Source: JAFEDN01 sp963832945
GTDB taxonomy: Bacteria > Pseudomonadota > Gammaproteobacteria > Coxiellales > Coxiellaceae
Length of the DNA stretch: 64,000 nucleotides
Assembly: GCA_963832945.1 (NCBI GenBank)
Contig: CAWHVV010000006.1
Coordinates: 434,001-498,000, forward strand
Direction of reading: 5' to 3'
Shown: piece by piece, positions 32,108 through 39,743 of the stretch
How positions within the stretch are numbered: the stretch's first letter is position 1
Layout of the letters: each line of letters begins with the position of its first letter
The notes under the pieces: generated by a model
What the model was told of the DNA's origin: nothing
Databases searched by the model: none
Seen by the model: only the letters and a program-made list of their open reading frames with translations
Made by a program: the position numbers and the translations under genes

Positions 32108-34447
32108 ATGCCAAATTCTAGTAATACAACAAACCCAACCATTTTCCCGGTCGTAATTTCATTAACTAATCTTAATGGAGTCAATGGTTTTATAATCGAT
32201 GGTGAAGCAACAAATGATGCGAGTGGTTCTTCAGTCAGCGCTGCGGGTGATGTGAATGGTGATGGTTACGCCGATCTTCTGATCGGAGCGCCTGGGCATG
32301 CGTTATCTACTGGAAGAACTTATGTGATATACGGCGGACCGCAGGTGGGAAGCAATGGAGTATTAGCATTGAATAATATTAATGGGACTAATGGGTTTAA
32401 AATCGATGGAGAAACCAATGGTGGTCAGAGTGGTTTTGTAGTCAGTACTGCTGGAGATATCAATAAGGATGGCTATTCGGATTTGTTCATTGGAGCGCCC
32501 AGGAATCAACTAAACTATGTGGTATTCGGTGGTCCTCAGGTAGGTAACAGCGGTTTATTGGCATTGAGCGATTTGAATGGAACAAATGGTTTTAAAATTA
32601 GCGGGTACGGATATCCAATTAGCACAGCAGGCGACATTAATAGCGACGGTATAGATGACCTGATTATTGCAAATCCCGGCTATAATAACAATATAGGACG
32701 AAGCTACGTGGTGTTCGGCGACATATCTCCACAAATTTGGGCCAATCAGCTCACTATCCACTCAGGAGAAACCTTTTTATTCACAGCCAATAATTTAAAC
32801 GCAACCGGCACGGTGACAGTAACATTCAATGTCTACAATGTCCAACATGGCTATTTTCAATCGTTATCTAATCCAGGTCTAAGGATCACGCAATTCACTC
32901 AATCTCAAATTTTGGCGCATCAAATCCAGTTTATCCATGATGGCAGTCAATTGGCGCCCAGTTATTCAGTTCAGGCGATTAACCGTAATGCGATTGCCAA
33001 TCAAGCGGTGCAAGTGACTTTTTATCGCCGGCCGGTCATCACCAATCTTTTATCGATTCATCAAGGTCAAACATTATCATTGACCGGCAATTTTTTGAAC
33101 GTGACAGAGGATTATCCGTCCAATCAGGTGAACTTAACCATCAGCAATTTACAATACGGGCAATTTTTATTAGCGCCACTTAATTATTCTGTCACGCAGT
33201 TTAATGCAGAACATCTGCTAAATAATCTCGTGTTCTTTGTTCAAGACAATACGACGAATGCTCCTGCTTATCAAATCAGTGTCGCGGATCCTTACTTTAT
33301 TTTACCACCTGTTTCAGCAGCCGTGACTTTTTATCGAAGACCGTTGTTAGTGCGCAGCAATTTAGTCATTAGCCAGGGCCAAACGATAACCTTGTCGTCC
33401 GGCTTTTTGACCATTATGAATGAGGACTATCCATCAAGCCAGGTGGTTATAACGATATTGAATGTGCAACAAGGTCAATTTAAATTATTCAATTCAGTAG
33501 TCACGCAATTTACTTTACAGTCCTTATTGAATAACCAGATCGTGTTTTCTCAAGACAGCAGCCCGGTTGCTCCAGGCGGACTGATTGGGTTCAATGATCC
33601 TTATTTTCAAGTTTCTCCGCTAGAAATCACAGTTACCTTTACACCATTGCCTCCGATCATCGTCAATAATCAATTAATGGCTTTGCAAGGGGGAAACGTA
33701 ACCTTATCTTTAGATAATTTGCAGGGAAGAGATCCTGATTTATCGTTTAACGCCAGCGATTTAATTTTCATCATTAGTCAAATGCAACACGGTCAGTTCA
33801 GTTTAGTGGGTAGTCCGTGGCAATCGATTAATCTGTTTTCTCAAGGACAAATCAGCAATGGTCAAGTCATTTTTACTCAGGATAATACGGTCTCGACTCC
33901 CAGTTATGAAGTTATATTAACCGATGGACGATTAAGCAGCGCTGCGCAAACTGCTTCCATCAGCTTTGATATGGTCCCAATTTTCATTAATAACCGCTTA
34001 ACCATTACTCAAGGTACTTCGGTGGTTTTGGGAATTAATAATTTAAGAGCCACCGATGACCACACACCCGCGGGAAATTTATTATTTAGTGTGAGTAATG
34101 TCCGGCATGGTTATTTTGCGGAAGTTTTAACGTCAACCACATCAATCACGCAATTTAGTCAACAGCAGATAGAAAACGCCGAAATTGAATTTATTAGCGA
34201 CGGAAGCGCTCTAGCGCCAATCTACGCCGTAACAGTCACGGACGACGTCGGTCTTAGCGCCGCCCCTCAAAACGCACAAATTACTTTCTTTGCTTCAGGT
34301 GGAAATTCACTCGCTTTGGTCAGTAATAGCTTGTATGCCTTGCAAGGTCGTACGGTTATTTTAAATTTTAATCGCTGGGATAGTCGGAGGCGTACTAGGG
34401 GGAGGGGCATTACTGTTAGTTCTCTGTTGTTTATACAGATGTCTTAA
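32108..34447 (+). CDS. Ectodomain part of a frameshifted receptor kinase (FG-GAP + CSPG repeats)
   Basis: ATG 32108 (MPNSSNTTN) is chosen because GGAG lies 6 bp upstream; an earlier in-frame ATG at 32096 overlaps that site. The gene shares a leader of about 35 bp (GATTTTTTTAAAAAACCAATTTTTATGGAG) with the 27021 gene. Three FG-GAP repeats (GDVNGDGYADLLIGA, GDINKDGYSDLFIGA, GDINSDGIDDLII) are followed by five CSPG/cadherin-like repeats and the start of a sixth (SLALVSNSLYALQGRTVIL). The frame then runs into 25 unrelated residues and stops, while the frame one base over immediately encodes a transmembrane helix and a kinase (next entry). I therefore read 32108-35804 as one gene of about 1231 residues broken by one inserted base near 34365. 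Confidence 0.75.
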   Translation: MPNSSNTTNPTIFPVVISLTNLNGVNGFIIDGEATNDASGSSVSAAGDVNGDGYADLLIGAPGHALSTGRTYVIYGGPQVGSNGVLALNNINGTNGFKIDGETNGGQSGFVVSTAGDINKDGYSDLFIGAPRNQLNYVVFGGPQVGNSGLLALSDLNGTNGFKISGYGYPISTAGDINSDGIDDLIIANPGYNNNIGRSYVVFGDISPQIWANQLTIHSGETFLFTANNLNATGTVTVTFNVYNVQHGYFQSLSNPGLRITQFTQSQILAHQIQFIHDGSQLAPSYSVQAINRNAIANQAVQVTFYRRPVITNLLSIHQGQTLSLTGNFLNVTEDYPSNQVNLTISNLQYGQFLLAPLNYSVTQFNAEHLLNNLVFFVQDNTTNAPAYQISVADPYFILPPVSAAVTFYRRPLLVRSNLVISQGQTITLSSGFLTIMNEDYPSSQVVITILNVQQGQFKLFNSVVTQFTLQSLLNNQIVFSQDSSPVAPGGLIGFNDPYFQVSPLEITVTFTPLPPIIVNNQLMALQGGNVTLSLDNLQGRDPDLSFNASDLIFIISQMQHGQFSLVGSPWQSINLFSQGQISNGQVIFTQDNTVSTPSYEVILTDGRLSSAAQTASISFDMVPIFINNRLTITQGTSVVLGINNLRATDDHTPAGNLLFSVSNVRHGYFAEVLTSTTSITQFSQQQIENAEIEFISDGSALAPIYAVTVTDDVGLSAAPQNAQITFFASGGNSLALVSNSLYALQGRTVILNFNRWDSRRRTRGRGITVSSLLFIQMS

Positions 34448-35804
34448 AAAAAATCGCGCAGCAAATCCTTCTGAAAACGAAATCAAAATAAATCCCCTGC
34501 CTGCTTCCATGGACACTTCTGTTTCGCCGGATTTTTATCAGCCCAGAGCATATGTTGAATCTCCTCGTCAACCGTCCGTGGTTTCGCCTTACTTTCTGCC
34601 TCAGGGATTACCCGTCATTCCGTCAGGACAGGGGTTAATCACTCAGACCCCTTCTATTTCGTCACAGCAAGGGGAGGATTCCGCGACTCCCCTCAGTGCG
34701 TCGCCGTTATCCCGGCCAAGTCAGGCGAGCCTCGGTGGTTCTCATTTGCCGCTCCCGGTTACGGTTTCATTAAGTCAGTCAGGAAAACCAGATAGTGAAG
34801 TAGTTAGAGAACTCAAAGTTTCGCGTCGCAGCATTTCTCCTTCTTCTCCTCGATCTGTCGATGAGGTCGGAGAAATGAAAATTTCTTTAAGCCTGGCGTA
34901 TCAAGACCTGGAGTTTGATGAAAAAGATAAACTGGGGTCGGGCGCTTATGGAACCGTTTACAAAGGGATATATAAATTTAATGAAGTCGCGGTTAAGAAA
35001 TTACATGTTGATCATTTGAGTGAAAGCGCAGTGGCAGAGTTGAAGCAGGAGGCCGGTATTCTGGGGTCGATGCGATCCGATTATATCGTGCGCCTGAATG
35101 GCGTGTGTTTGGAAGAACCGAATTTTTGCTTAGTCATGGAACTGATGCCGAAAGGTTCTTTGTATAACGTATTGCAGAATTCGCCAGGAGAATTACCGTT
35201 ATCGGTTCGCTATCGAATTGGTTTGGATGTCTGTTATGGCCTGTATCATTTGCATGAAGTGAATATCCTGCATCGGGATTTAAAAAGTTTGAACGTGTTG
35301 CTGGATGATCGTTTCCGCGCAAAAATTACCGATTTTGGTTTATCGAAGATTAAATCAGAAATGGGCAGTATGAGTTCGTCGAAAGGCATGAAAGGCACTT
35401 TGGGCTGGATGGCGCCGGAACTGTTTGCTGAAAAACCCGAAGCCACGACCGCAGCGGATATTTACGCGTATGGCATGGTGCTGTTTGAACTGATGGCTAA
35501 TCCTTATCGCATTCCGTTTCATGGATTAGCGCCCGCTTCAGTCATTTCCGCCAAATTGACGCGTGGCGACAAGCAGGAAACGATTTCAGAATCGTGTCCG
35601 CCGAAGATGGCGCAGTTAATGCGAGCGTGTTGGCAGGAACCTGAAAAGCGGCCACCGGCCAAAGTGCTGGCAAAGAGTTTAAGCGCGTTATTTAAAGCGT
35701 CTCAATCTCAACAAGAGCCGCTAAAAGTAGCGCCCATACCGCACTTCGATCCATTAAAAAGTGAAGTGCCGGGATATGGTCAAAATCTGGAATCATTTTC
35801 ATAA
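34365..35804 (+). CDS. Transmembrane + TKL-type kinase part of the frameshifted receptor kinase
   Basis: From 34365 the frame is open and reads AGIVGGVLGGGALLLVLCC (transmembrane helix with GxxxGxxxG), a Cys/Lys-rich juxtamembrane segment (LYRCLKKN), about 150 Ser/Pro-rich residues and then a protein kinase domain. All catalytic elements are present: glycine loop GSGAYGTVYKG, Lys in VAVKKL, Glu in ELKQEAGIL, HRDLKSLNVLL, DFGLSK and GTLGWMAPEL. HRDLKSxN and GTLGWMAPE are typical of TKL/RIP-like kinases. An internal ATG at 34509 has no ribosome binding site, which argues against an independent gene. The kinase would act in the cytoplasm on Ser/Thr or Tyr. It lies 24 bp before the MLKL-like gene. 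Confidence 0.8.
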   Translation: MLIAGIVGGVLGGGALLLVLCCLYRCLKKNRAANPSENEIKINPLPASMDTSVSPDFYQPRAYVESPRQPSVVSPYFLPQGLPVIPSGQGLITQTPSISSQQGEDSATPLSASPLSRPSQASLGGSHLPLPVTVSLSQSGKPDSEVVRELKVSRRSISPSSPRSVDEVGEMKISLSLAYQDLEFDEKDKLGSGAYGTVYKGIYKFNEVAVKKLHVDHLSESAVAELKQEAGILGSMRSDYIVRLNGVCLEEPNFCLVMELMPKGSLYNVLQNSPGELPLSVRYRIGLDVCYGLYHLHEVNILHRDLKSLNVLLDDRFRAKITDFGLSKIKSEMGSMSSSKGMKGTLGWMAPELFAEKPEATTAADIYAYGMVLFELMANPYRIPFHGLAPASVISAKLTRGDKQETISESCPPKMAQLMRACWQEPEKRPPAKVLAKSLSALFKASQSQQEPLKVAPIPHFDPLKSEVPGYGQNLESFS

Positions 35805-35828
35805 ATAATTTTATAGGGAGATGTTAAC

Positions 35829-37610
35829 ATGATGGCAGCAGATATCGCCAAAGGTGTTTTTAAAGTGGCTGAACTTATTTATGATCGAGTTCAGTCGGTG
35901 AAAGCCAATAAATCGCAATGTGAACGGCTGGTGGAAAGAATTCGAGTGATTGAGGCGGCAGTCTCGGGACTGGAAGAAATTCCCGAATCGGATCATTTCA
36001 AACAAGGTCTGGCTTTATTGGAAAAAACTTTGAAGGAAAGTCTCCAATTCATCAACCAGTTTATGGAAGGTCAAAAATGGTATCACCAGGCTATCAAAGC
36101 AAAAAAAAATGAATCGCAGTTTGTGAAGCTCAATCAACAGTTCAAAGCGTGTTTGCCCTTATTGAATTTAGGGATGGTGGTACAGCAGATCACCAATCGC
36201 GAACAGGATATCGCGGATCAAAAAGCAGATGCTAAAGAATTAAAAGCCGGGCAGGCGGAAATTATCTCGCTAAATCAAAAAATGCTGCGGGAATTGCAGG
36301 AATTTAAAGGCGCGGCGGCCCAGAGGGATATGATTCTGGCTCGACAACTGGCTTCGTTAAAAGGACAACTGCGCCAGATTCATCAGCCAGTTGAGGTTAA
36401 ATCACCAATTCCCCTGGATTATAAAATTCCGTATTGCGAATTAATGTTTGATGACTTGATCGGTCAGGGGAGCATCAGCCGTGTGTATCGGGGTCGTTGG
36501 GAGGGACAGACGGTAGCGATCAAATTGTTATCGGTTCCCTTGTCCGGTGCGGACGGCGTTGAATTTAGCCGTGAAGTGGCAATCATGAACCGTTTGCGCA
36601 ATCCCTGCATTGTTCAGTTCTATGGTGCGTGCCTGGAAGAAGATAATGCCTGTCTGGTGATGGAAAATATGGTGAACGGATCTTTGTATACACAATTGGA
36701 AAAAACTCAGTTGACGTTGCTGCAACAAAAACAGATCGCGCTGGATATCGCCCGGGGATTGCAGTATTTACATAAAAACGGCATGATTCATCGGGATTTA
36801 AAGAGCGCGAATATTTTATTAACCGCGGATTTTCATGCAAAAATTGCCAATTTTGGTTTAACCAAAACGCGTAATTTCAGTATTCAATCGATTACCAAAG
36901 TCAGTCAGGCGGTGGCGTGGTGTGCTCCGGAAATATTAAAGGGCGAGTCAACCATCACGGCTAAAGCCGATAGTTATAGCGTTGGCGCCGTTCTGTGGGA
37001 GTTGTTTACGGGTAAAAGACCGTATGCTGGCTTGTCATTTGAGATATTAACAAGAAAAATTTTGGCCGGGCATCGGGAAAATATTTCCGAGTTTATTCCG
37101 GTAGAATTTCGTGGGTTGATTGCGGCATGCTGGTCGGCGACTCCCGAAAAACGTCCGGATATGATGCAGATTATCCAACAATTGGGGGTTTACGATCCGG
37201 CTAAAACGCTTTACCAGAAAGCCAAAACATTGGAAGAAGAGAAAGATTTTAAAAGCGCCCAACACTATTATCAGCAGGCCGCCGACAGTGGGAGAATCAG
37301 CGCGCTCACCAGTTTAGGCGTATTTGCTTTAATGGGTCCGGGTGGAATGCCGAAAGATAAAGTCAAAGCCCACCAGTTATTTTTAGAGGCGGCGCAGAAA
37401 GGTCATCCACGCGCGATGAAAAATTTAGCGGTGATGCTGGACACGGGCGATGGCGTGGCGCAGGATCAAAAGCAGGCTTTAGTCTGGTATCAGAAAGCCG
37501 GTGCGGCGGGGGACGTGGCGTCATTAAAACGGGCAACACGCCTCACCGAGAAATTAGCGGCACTGATGAATCTGACGACTCAACCGTCAAAGTTCGGTGT
37601 CCCCAGCTAA
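35829..37610 (+). CDS. MLKL-like helical bundle + pseudokinase + Sel1 repeats, 593 aa
   Basis: The start follows GGGAG at 8 bp. Residues 1-120 resemble the four-helix bundle of MLKL and related TKL kinases (IAKGVFKVAELIYDRVQSVK, QCERLVERIRVIEAAVSGL). A coiled or brace segment follows (about 120-185). The kinase domain spans about 205-455: glycine loop IGQGSISRVYRG, Lys232 (VAIKLL), HRDLKSAN 321-328, but NFG at 341-343 in place of DFG (AAT 36849-36851), so the metal-binding Asp is missing and catalysis is probably weak or absent. About three Sel1 repeats complete the C-terminus. In MLKL this layout is a necroptosis executioner controlled by a RIP-type kinase; here the active TKL kinase is the gene just upstream. 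The functional analogy is inference. Confidence 0.75.
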   Translation: MMAADIAKGVFKVAELIYDRVQSVKANKSQCERLVERIRVIEAAVSGLEEIPESDHFKQGLALLEKTLKESLQFINQFMEGQKWYHQAIKAKKNESQFVKLNQQFKACLPLLNLGMVVQQITNREQDIADQKADAKELKAGQAEIISLNQKMLRELQEFKGAAAQRDMILARQLASLKGQLRQIHQPVEVKSPIPLDYKIPYCELMFDDLIGQGSISRVYRGRWEGQTVAIKLLSVPLSGADGVEFSREVAIMNRLRNPCIVQFYGACLEEDNACLVMENMVNGSLYTQLEKTQLTLLQQKQIALDIARGLQYLHKNGMIHRDLKSANILLTADFHAKIANFGLTKTRNFSIQSITKVSQAVAWCAPEILKGESTITAKADSYSVGAVLWELFTGKRPYAGLSFEILTRKILAGHRENISEFIPVEFRGLIAACWSATPEKRPDMMQIIQQLGVYDPAKTLYQKAKTLEEEKDFKSAQHYYQQAADSGRISALTSLGVFALMGPGGMPKDKVKAHQLFLEAAQKGHPRAMKNLAVMLDTGDGVAQDQKQALVWYQKAGAAGDVASLKRATRLTEKLAALMNLTTQPSKFGVPS

Positions 37611-38094
37611 TAGAATAATAACCCTGGAAATCGAACCAAGGATAATGCCGTGATTTAACCTGAATTCCGCAATGGATTGCAACTGCGGAATTTAGACTTA
37701 AGTGTCCCTTAAGAATTTTGTGCTTGCCATATTCTTTTGTAAAGCCTATCTTAAATCTTAAGAGGACTATGAAAAAAGGATTAATTGACCATAGGTAGGG
37801 ATATAAAACAATGTCATTACCATTAACTGCTACAAAATACTTGCCTGATCAACCAGGGTGGGTGGATCATCGTTAGGCGGTCTGGGTTTTCCCCCGGACT
37901 GATTCTTCAGAAACACAGTCCCAGACAGTCTGTTATTTCAATCAAACCATTACTCAGTTATTTATGCTGCCCCAGGCAAAGCTTGGGATCGCACTTAAAA
38001 GGAAGAATTGCGATTCTCTCCTTTAAAAATCCCCCATCGCGTAAGCTGGAATTCCCTCTTTGGCCCTGCGTCATCACTTCAAGGAGAAACTGAC
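37611..38094. other. Intergenic region between array and mobile DNA
   Basis: Apart from the hairpin above I see only short frames such as MSLPLTATKYLPDQPGWVDHR (37811) that stop early. No RNA gene or transposase fragment is recognised. Confidence 0.4.
37663..37692 (+). terminator. Hairpin downstream of the array
   Basis: AATTCCGCA (37663-37671) and TGCGGAATT (37684-37692) form a perfect 9-bp stem with a 12-base loop, 53 bp after the last array gene. There is no clear T-run, so it is at best a weak or Rho-assisted terminator. Confidence 0.35.
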
Positions 38095-38274
38095 ATGATG
38101 TCATTGACAACAGAATCCACCACATCTTTGCAGCCGATGTACTTAGCGCCGCTGGATTTCGTGAAACTGCATCAGCAACCACCAACAACAACAGAAAGAG
38201 GTGGTACAAAAGTAATGAAAACAAAGTATGGCAACGCCGCAATCAGCATAACTTGCATTGAACGAAGCCGCTAG
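38095..38274 (+). CDS. Small hypothetical protein, 59 aa
   Basis: ATG 38095 follows AAGGAG with 8-bp spacing. The product begins MMSLTTESTTSLQPMYL and ends basic. No family is recognised. It could equally be the relic of a longer gene; the ribosome binding site is the only support. Confidence 0.35.
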   Translation: MMSLTTESTTSLQPMYLAPLDFVKLHQQPPTTTERGGTKVMKTKYGNAAISITCIERSR

Positions 38275-38378
38275 CGCGGCAGCGAATTGTCCAACTTCCG
38301 AGCATTTCCAACCCATTTATTACATTTCTGGTTTCTAACTTATCATCATGGCTCCAATTAACTTTAAAGGAGCTATTT

Positions 38379-38846
38379 ATGAGTCAATTACGTCAGGACA
38401 TGATTAATGCCATGCAACTTCGAAATTTTTCTGAAAATACACAGAAATCATACATTACTGTGATAAAACAATTCGCCAGTTATTACAAGCGTTCGCCGGC
38501 GAACATTACTGAGCAGGAAGCTCAGAACTATATTCTGTATCTGGTTAAAGAAAAAAATTTATCATGGAGTGCTATTCTCGTACTGCATACCTGGGGACAA
38601 AACTTATCGTTACATCCCCATATACATTGCATTGTACCGGGTGGCGCATTAACCAGGGATTTACGTTGGGTAAAAGCCAAATCCAATTATTTATTTCCTG
38701 TCAAGGCCATGGCAAAACTCTTTCGAGCCAATTATCTGAGAAGTTTGCAAGAATGCTATACCAACCATCAGTTGCAATTTCACGGTAATAGCCAGCAATA
38801 TAGTGCCTCTACGATACCTCATGAAAAGAATATCTGTATTTGTTAA
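38379..38846 (+). pseudogene. IS91-type chimera: integrase N-terminus fused to Y2 transposase fragment
   Basis: Residues 1-65 (MSQLRQDMINAMQLRNFS, YITVIKQFASYYKRSPANIT) are the SAM-like N-terminal domain of a tyrosine recombinase. From about residue 66 the sequence switches to the HUH region of an IS91-family transposase (LHTWGQNLSLHPHIHCIVPGGAL), then degenerates. IS91-group elements can carry a recombinase gene next to the transposase gene, so an internal deletion joining the two explains the chimera. The HPHIHC metal-binding motif survives, but the nicking tyrosines and the recombinase catalytic domain are gone, so it should be inactive. A good ribosome binding site (AAAGGAG) remains. Confidence 0.7.
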
Positions 38847-39200
38847 TAACAATAAAATGATTTATTCTATTTTTAAGGGAAGGATTTCCCATACTCTTGA
38901 TAAATTTTTTGATCAAACCCTGAGCTTGCTCAATGAAGAATTTGAAATGAAAAATGAAATATTGCCATTAATGTCGTTAATTTTGAGATTATTTATTACA
39001 AATTTTAGCGTACACCCACTCTCTTGATCTTTAGAATCCCCATAGCCCTGCGCTCTACGCGCCTTCGTTCAATGATTTTATCAGCAATGCTGGCCCGTTA
39101 AGGTGCAAATGAAGTGGCTCAATTAACCGCAATCGACTGGCTCGGTTCAGGCACAATTAACACGCATCACTGATAAAATGCTATTCATTATACAGCTAAC

Positions 39201-39341
39201 GCCAACGGATTCACACGGCATATTGTTGTTGGTTTACGAGTATTTAATTTCACCAGCGGACTGATCAAATGACGTTCCTGCAATCGGGCTAATGCTTTCA
39301 TTAATCGCTCGGATTGACCTTATTTTTATTCCTTAAGGGAA
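39201..39341 (-). pseudogene. Remnant of the 3' end of a DUF3987-type gene
   Basis: This stretch closely matches 43315-43455, the 3' end of the intact minus-strand gene at 43290-44816; the longest identical run covers AATGCTTTCATTAATCGC. It has lost its frame. Together the two copies bracket the LRR gene in the same orientation. Confidence 0.7.
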
Positions 39342-39390
39342 AATGACATTTCTTAGTAATTTTATTTGCGTTTTAAATTCTTTACCCCAC

Positions 39391-39510
39391 CAGAAAAAGA
39401 GAAAAAGAGAACTTGTATAGATTTTAACCTTTATCTCTCGTCATATTTTGTTTATTTCATACCACACAGAGATAAAAAAATAGACAAGTTCTCTTTTTCT
39501 CTTTTTCTGG
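39391..39510. repeat. 120-bp element with perfect 27-bp terminal inverted repeats
   Basis: 39391-39417 (beginning CCAGAAAAAGAG) is the exact reverse complement of 39484-39510, separated by 66 bp that can extend the stem (TTATCTC with GAGATAA). No coding capacity. It could be a MITE or a large RNA hairpin upstream of the LRR gene. Confidence 0.75.
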
Positions 39511-39743
39511 TTGGTTGAGGAAAGTAAAACGGGGAAAACTAGCAAATTTTGTAACGTTTTATCTATCAAACAATAGGCTGTAATGATAAAATTCTCTAAT
39601 AGCATAAGACCTCTTCTGTAATTTTGTGGTCTGTTAAACAACAAAATGACATGAGGTCTGATTGTTATGCAATCTGGATTAAATGAGCTCAGAAGTTGAA
39701 AATCACGTTAGCTGGGTATTTCAATGAAAGGAGGGAAACCGAC

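Larger units (their letters stand above)
38847..39743. other. Gene-poor region with mobile-element debris
   Basis: It contains a remnant of a DUF3987-type gene (39201-39341) and a 120-bp inverted-repeat element (39391-39510), listed separately. Around 39080-39175 GATTTTATCAG and CTGATAAAAT form a loose inverted repeat. Otherwise no supported gene is seen. Confidence 0.5.

Noticed and set aside
34509..35804. Independent kinase gene starting at 34509
   Set aside because: There is no ribosome binding site, and the open frame continues upstream through a transmembrane helix to 34365, right at the end of the ectodomain frame.
8620..35804. Programmed ribosomal frameshifting at the four lesions
   Set aside because: I see no shared slippery heptamer or pseudoknot, and one lesion is a nonsense codon; a common recoding signal is not supported.
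39376..39510. Inverted repeat as a simple terminator
   Set aside because: The arms are 27 bp with a 66-bp loop and no upstream gene reading into it; a MITE or structured RNA fits better.
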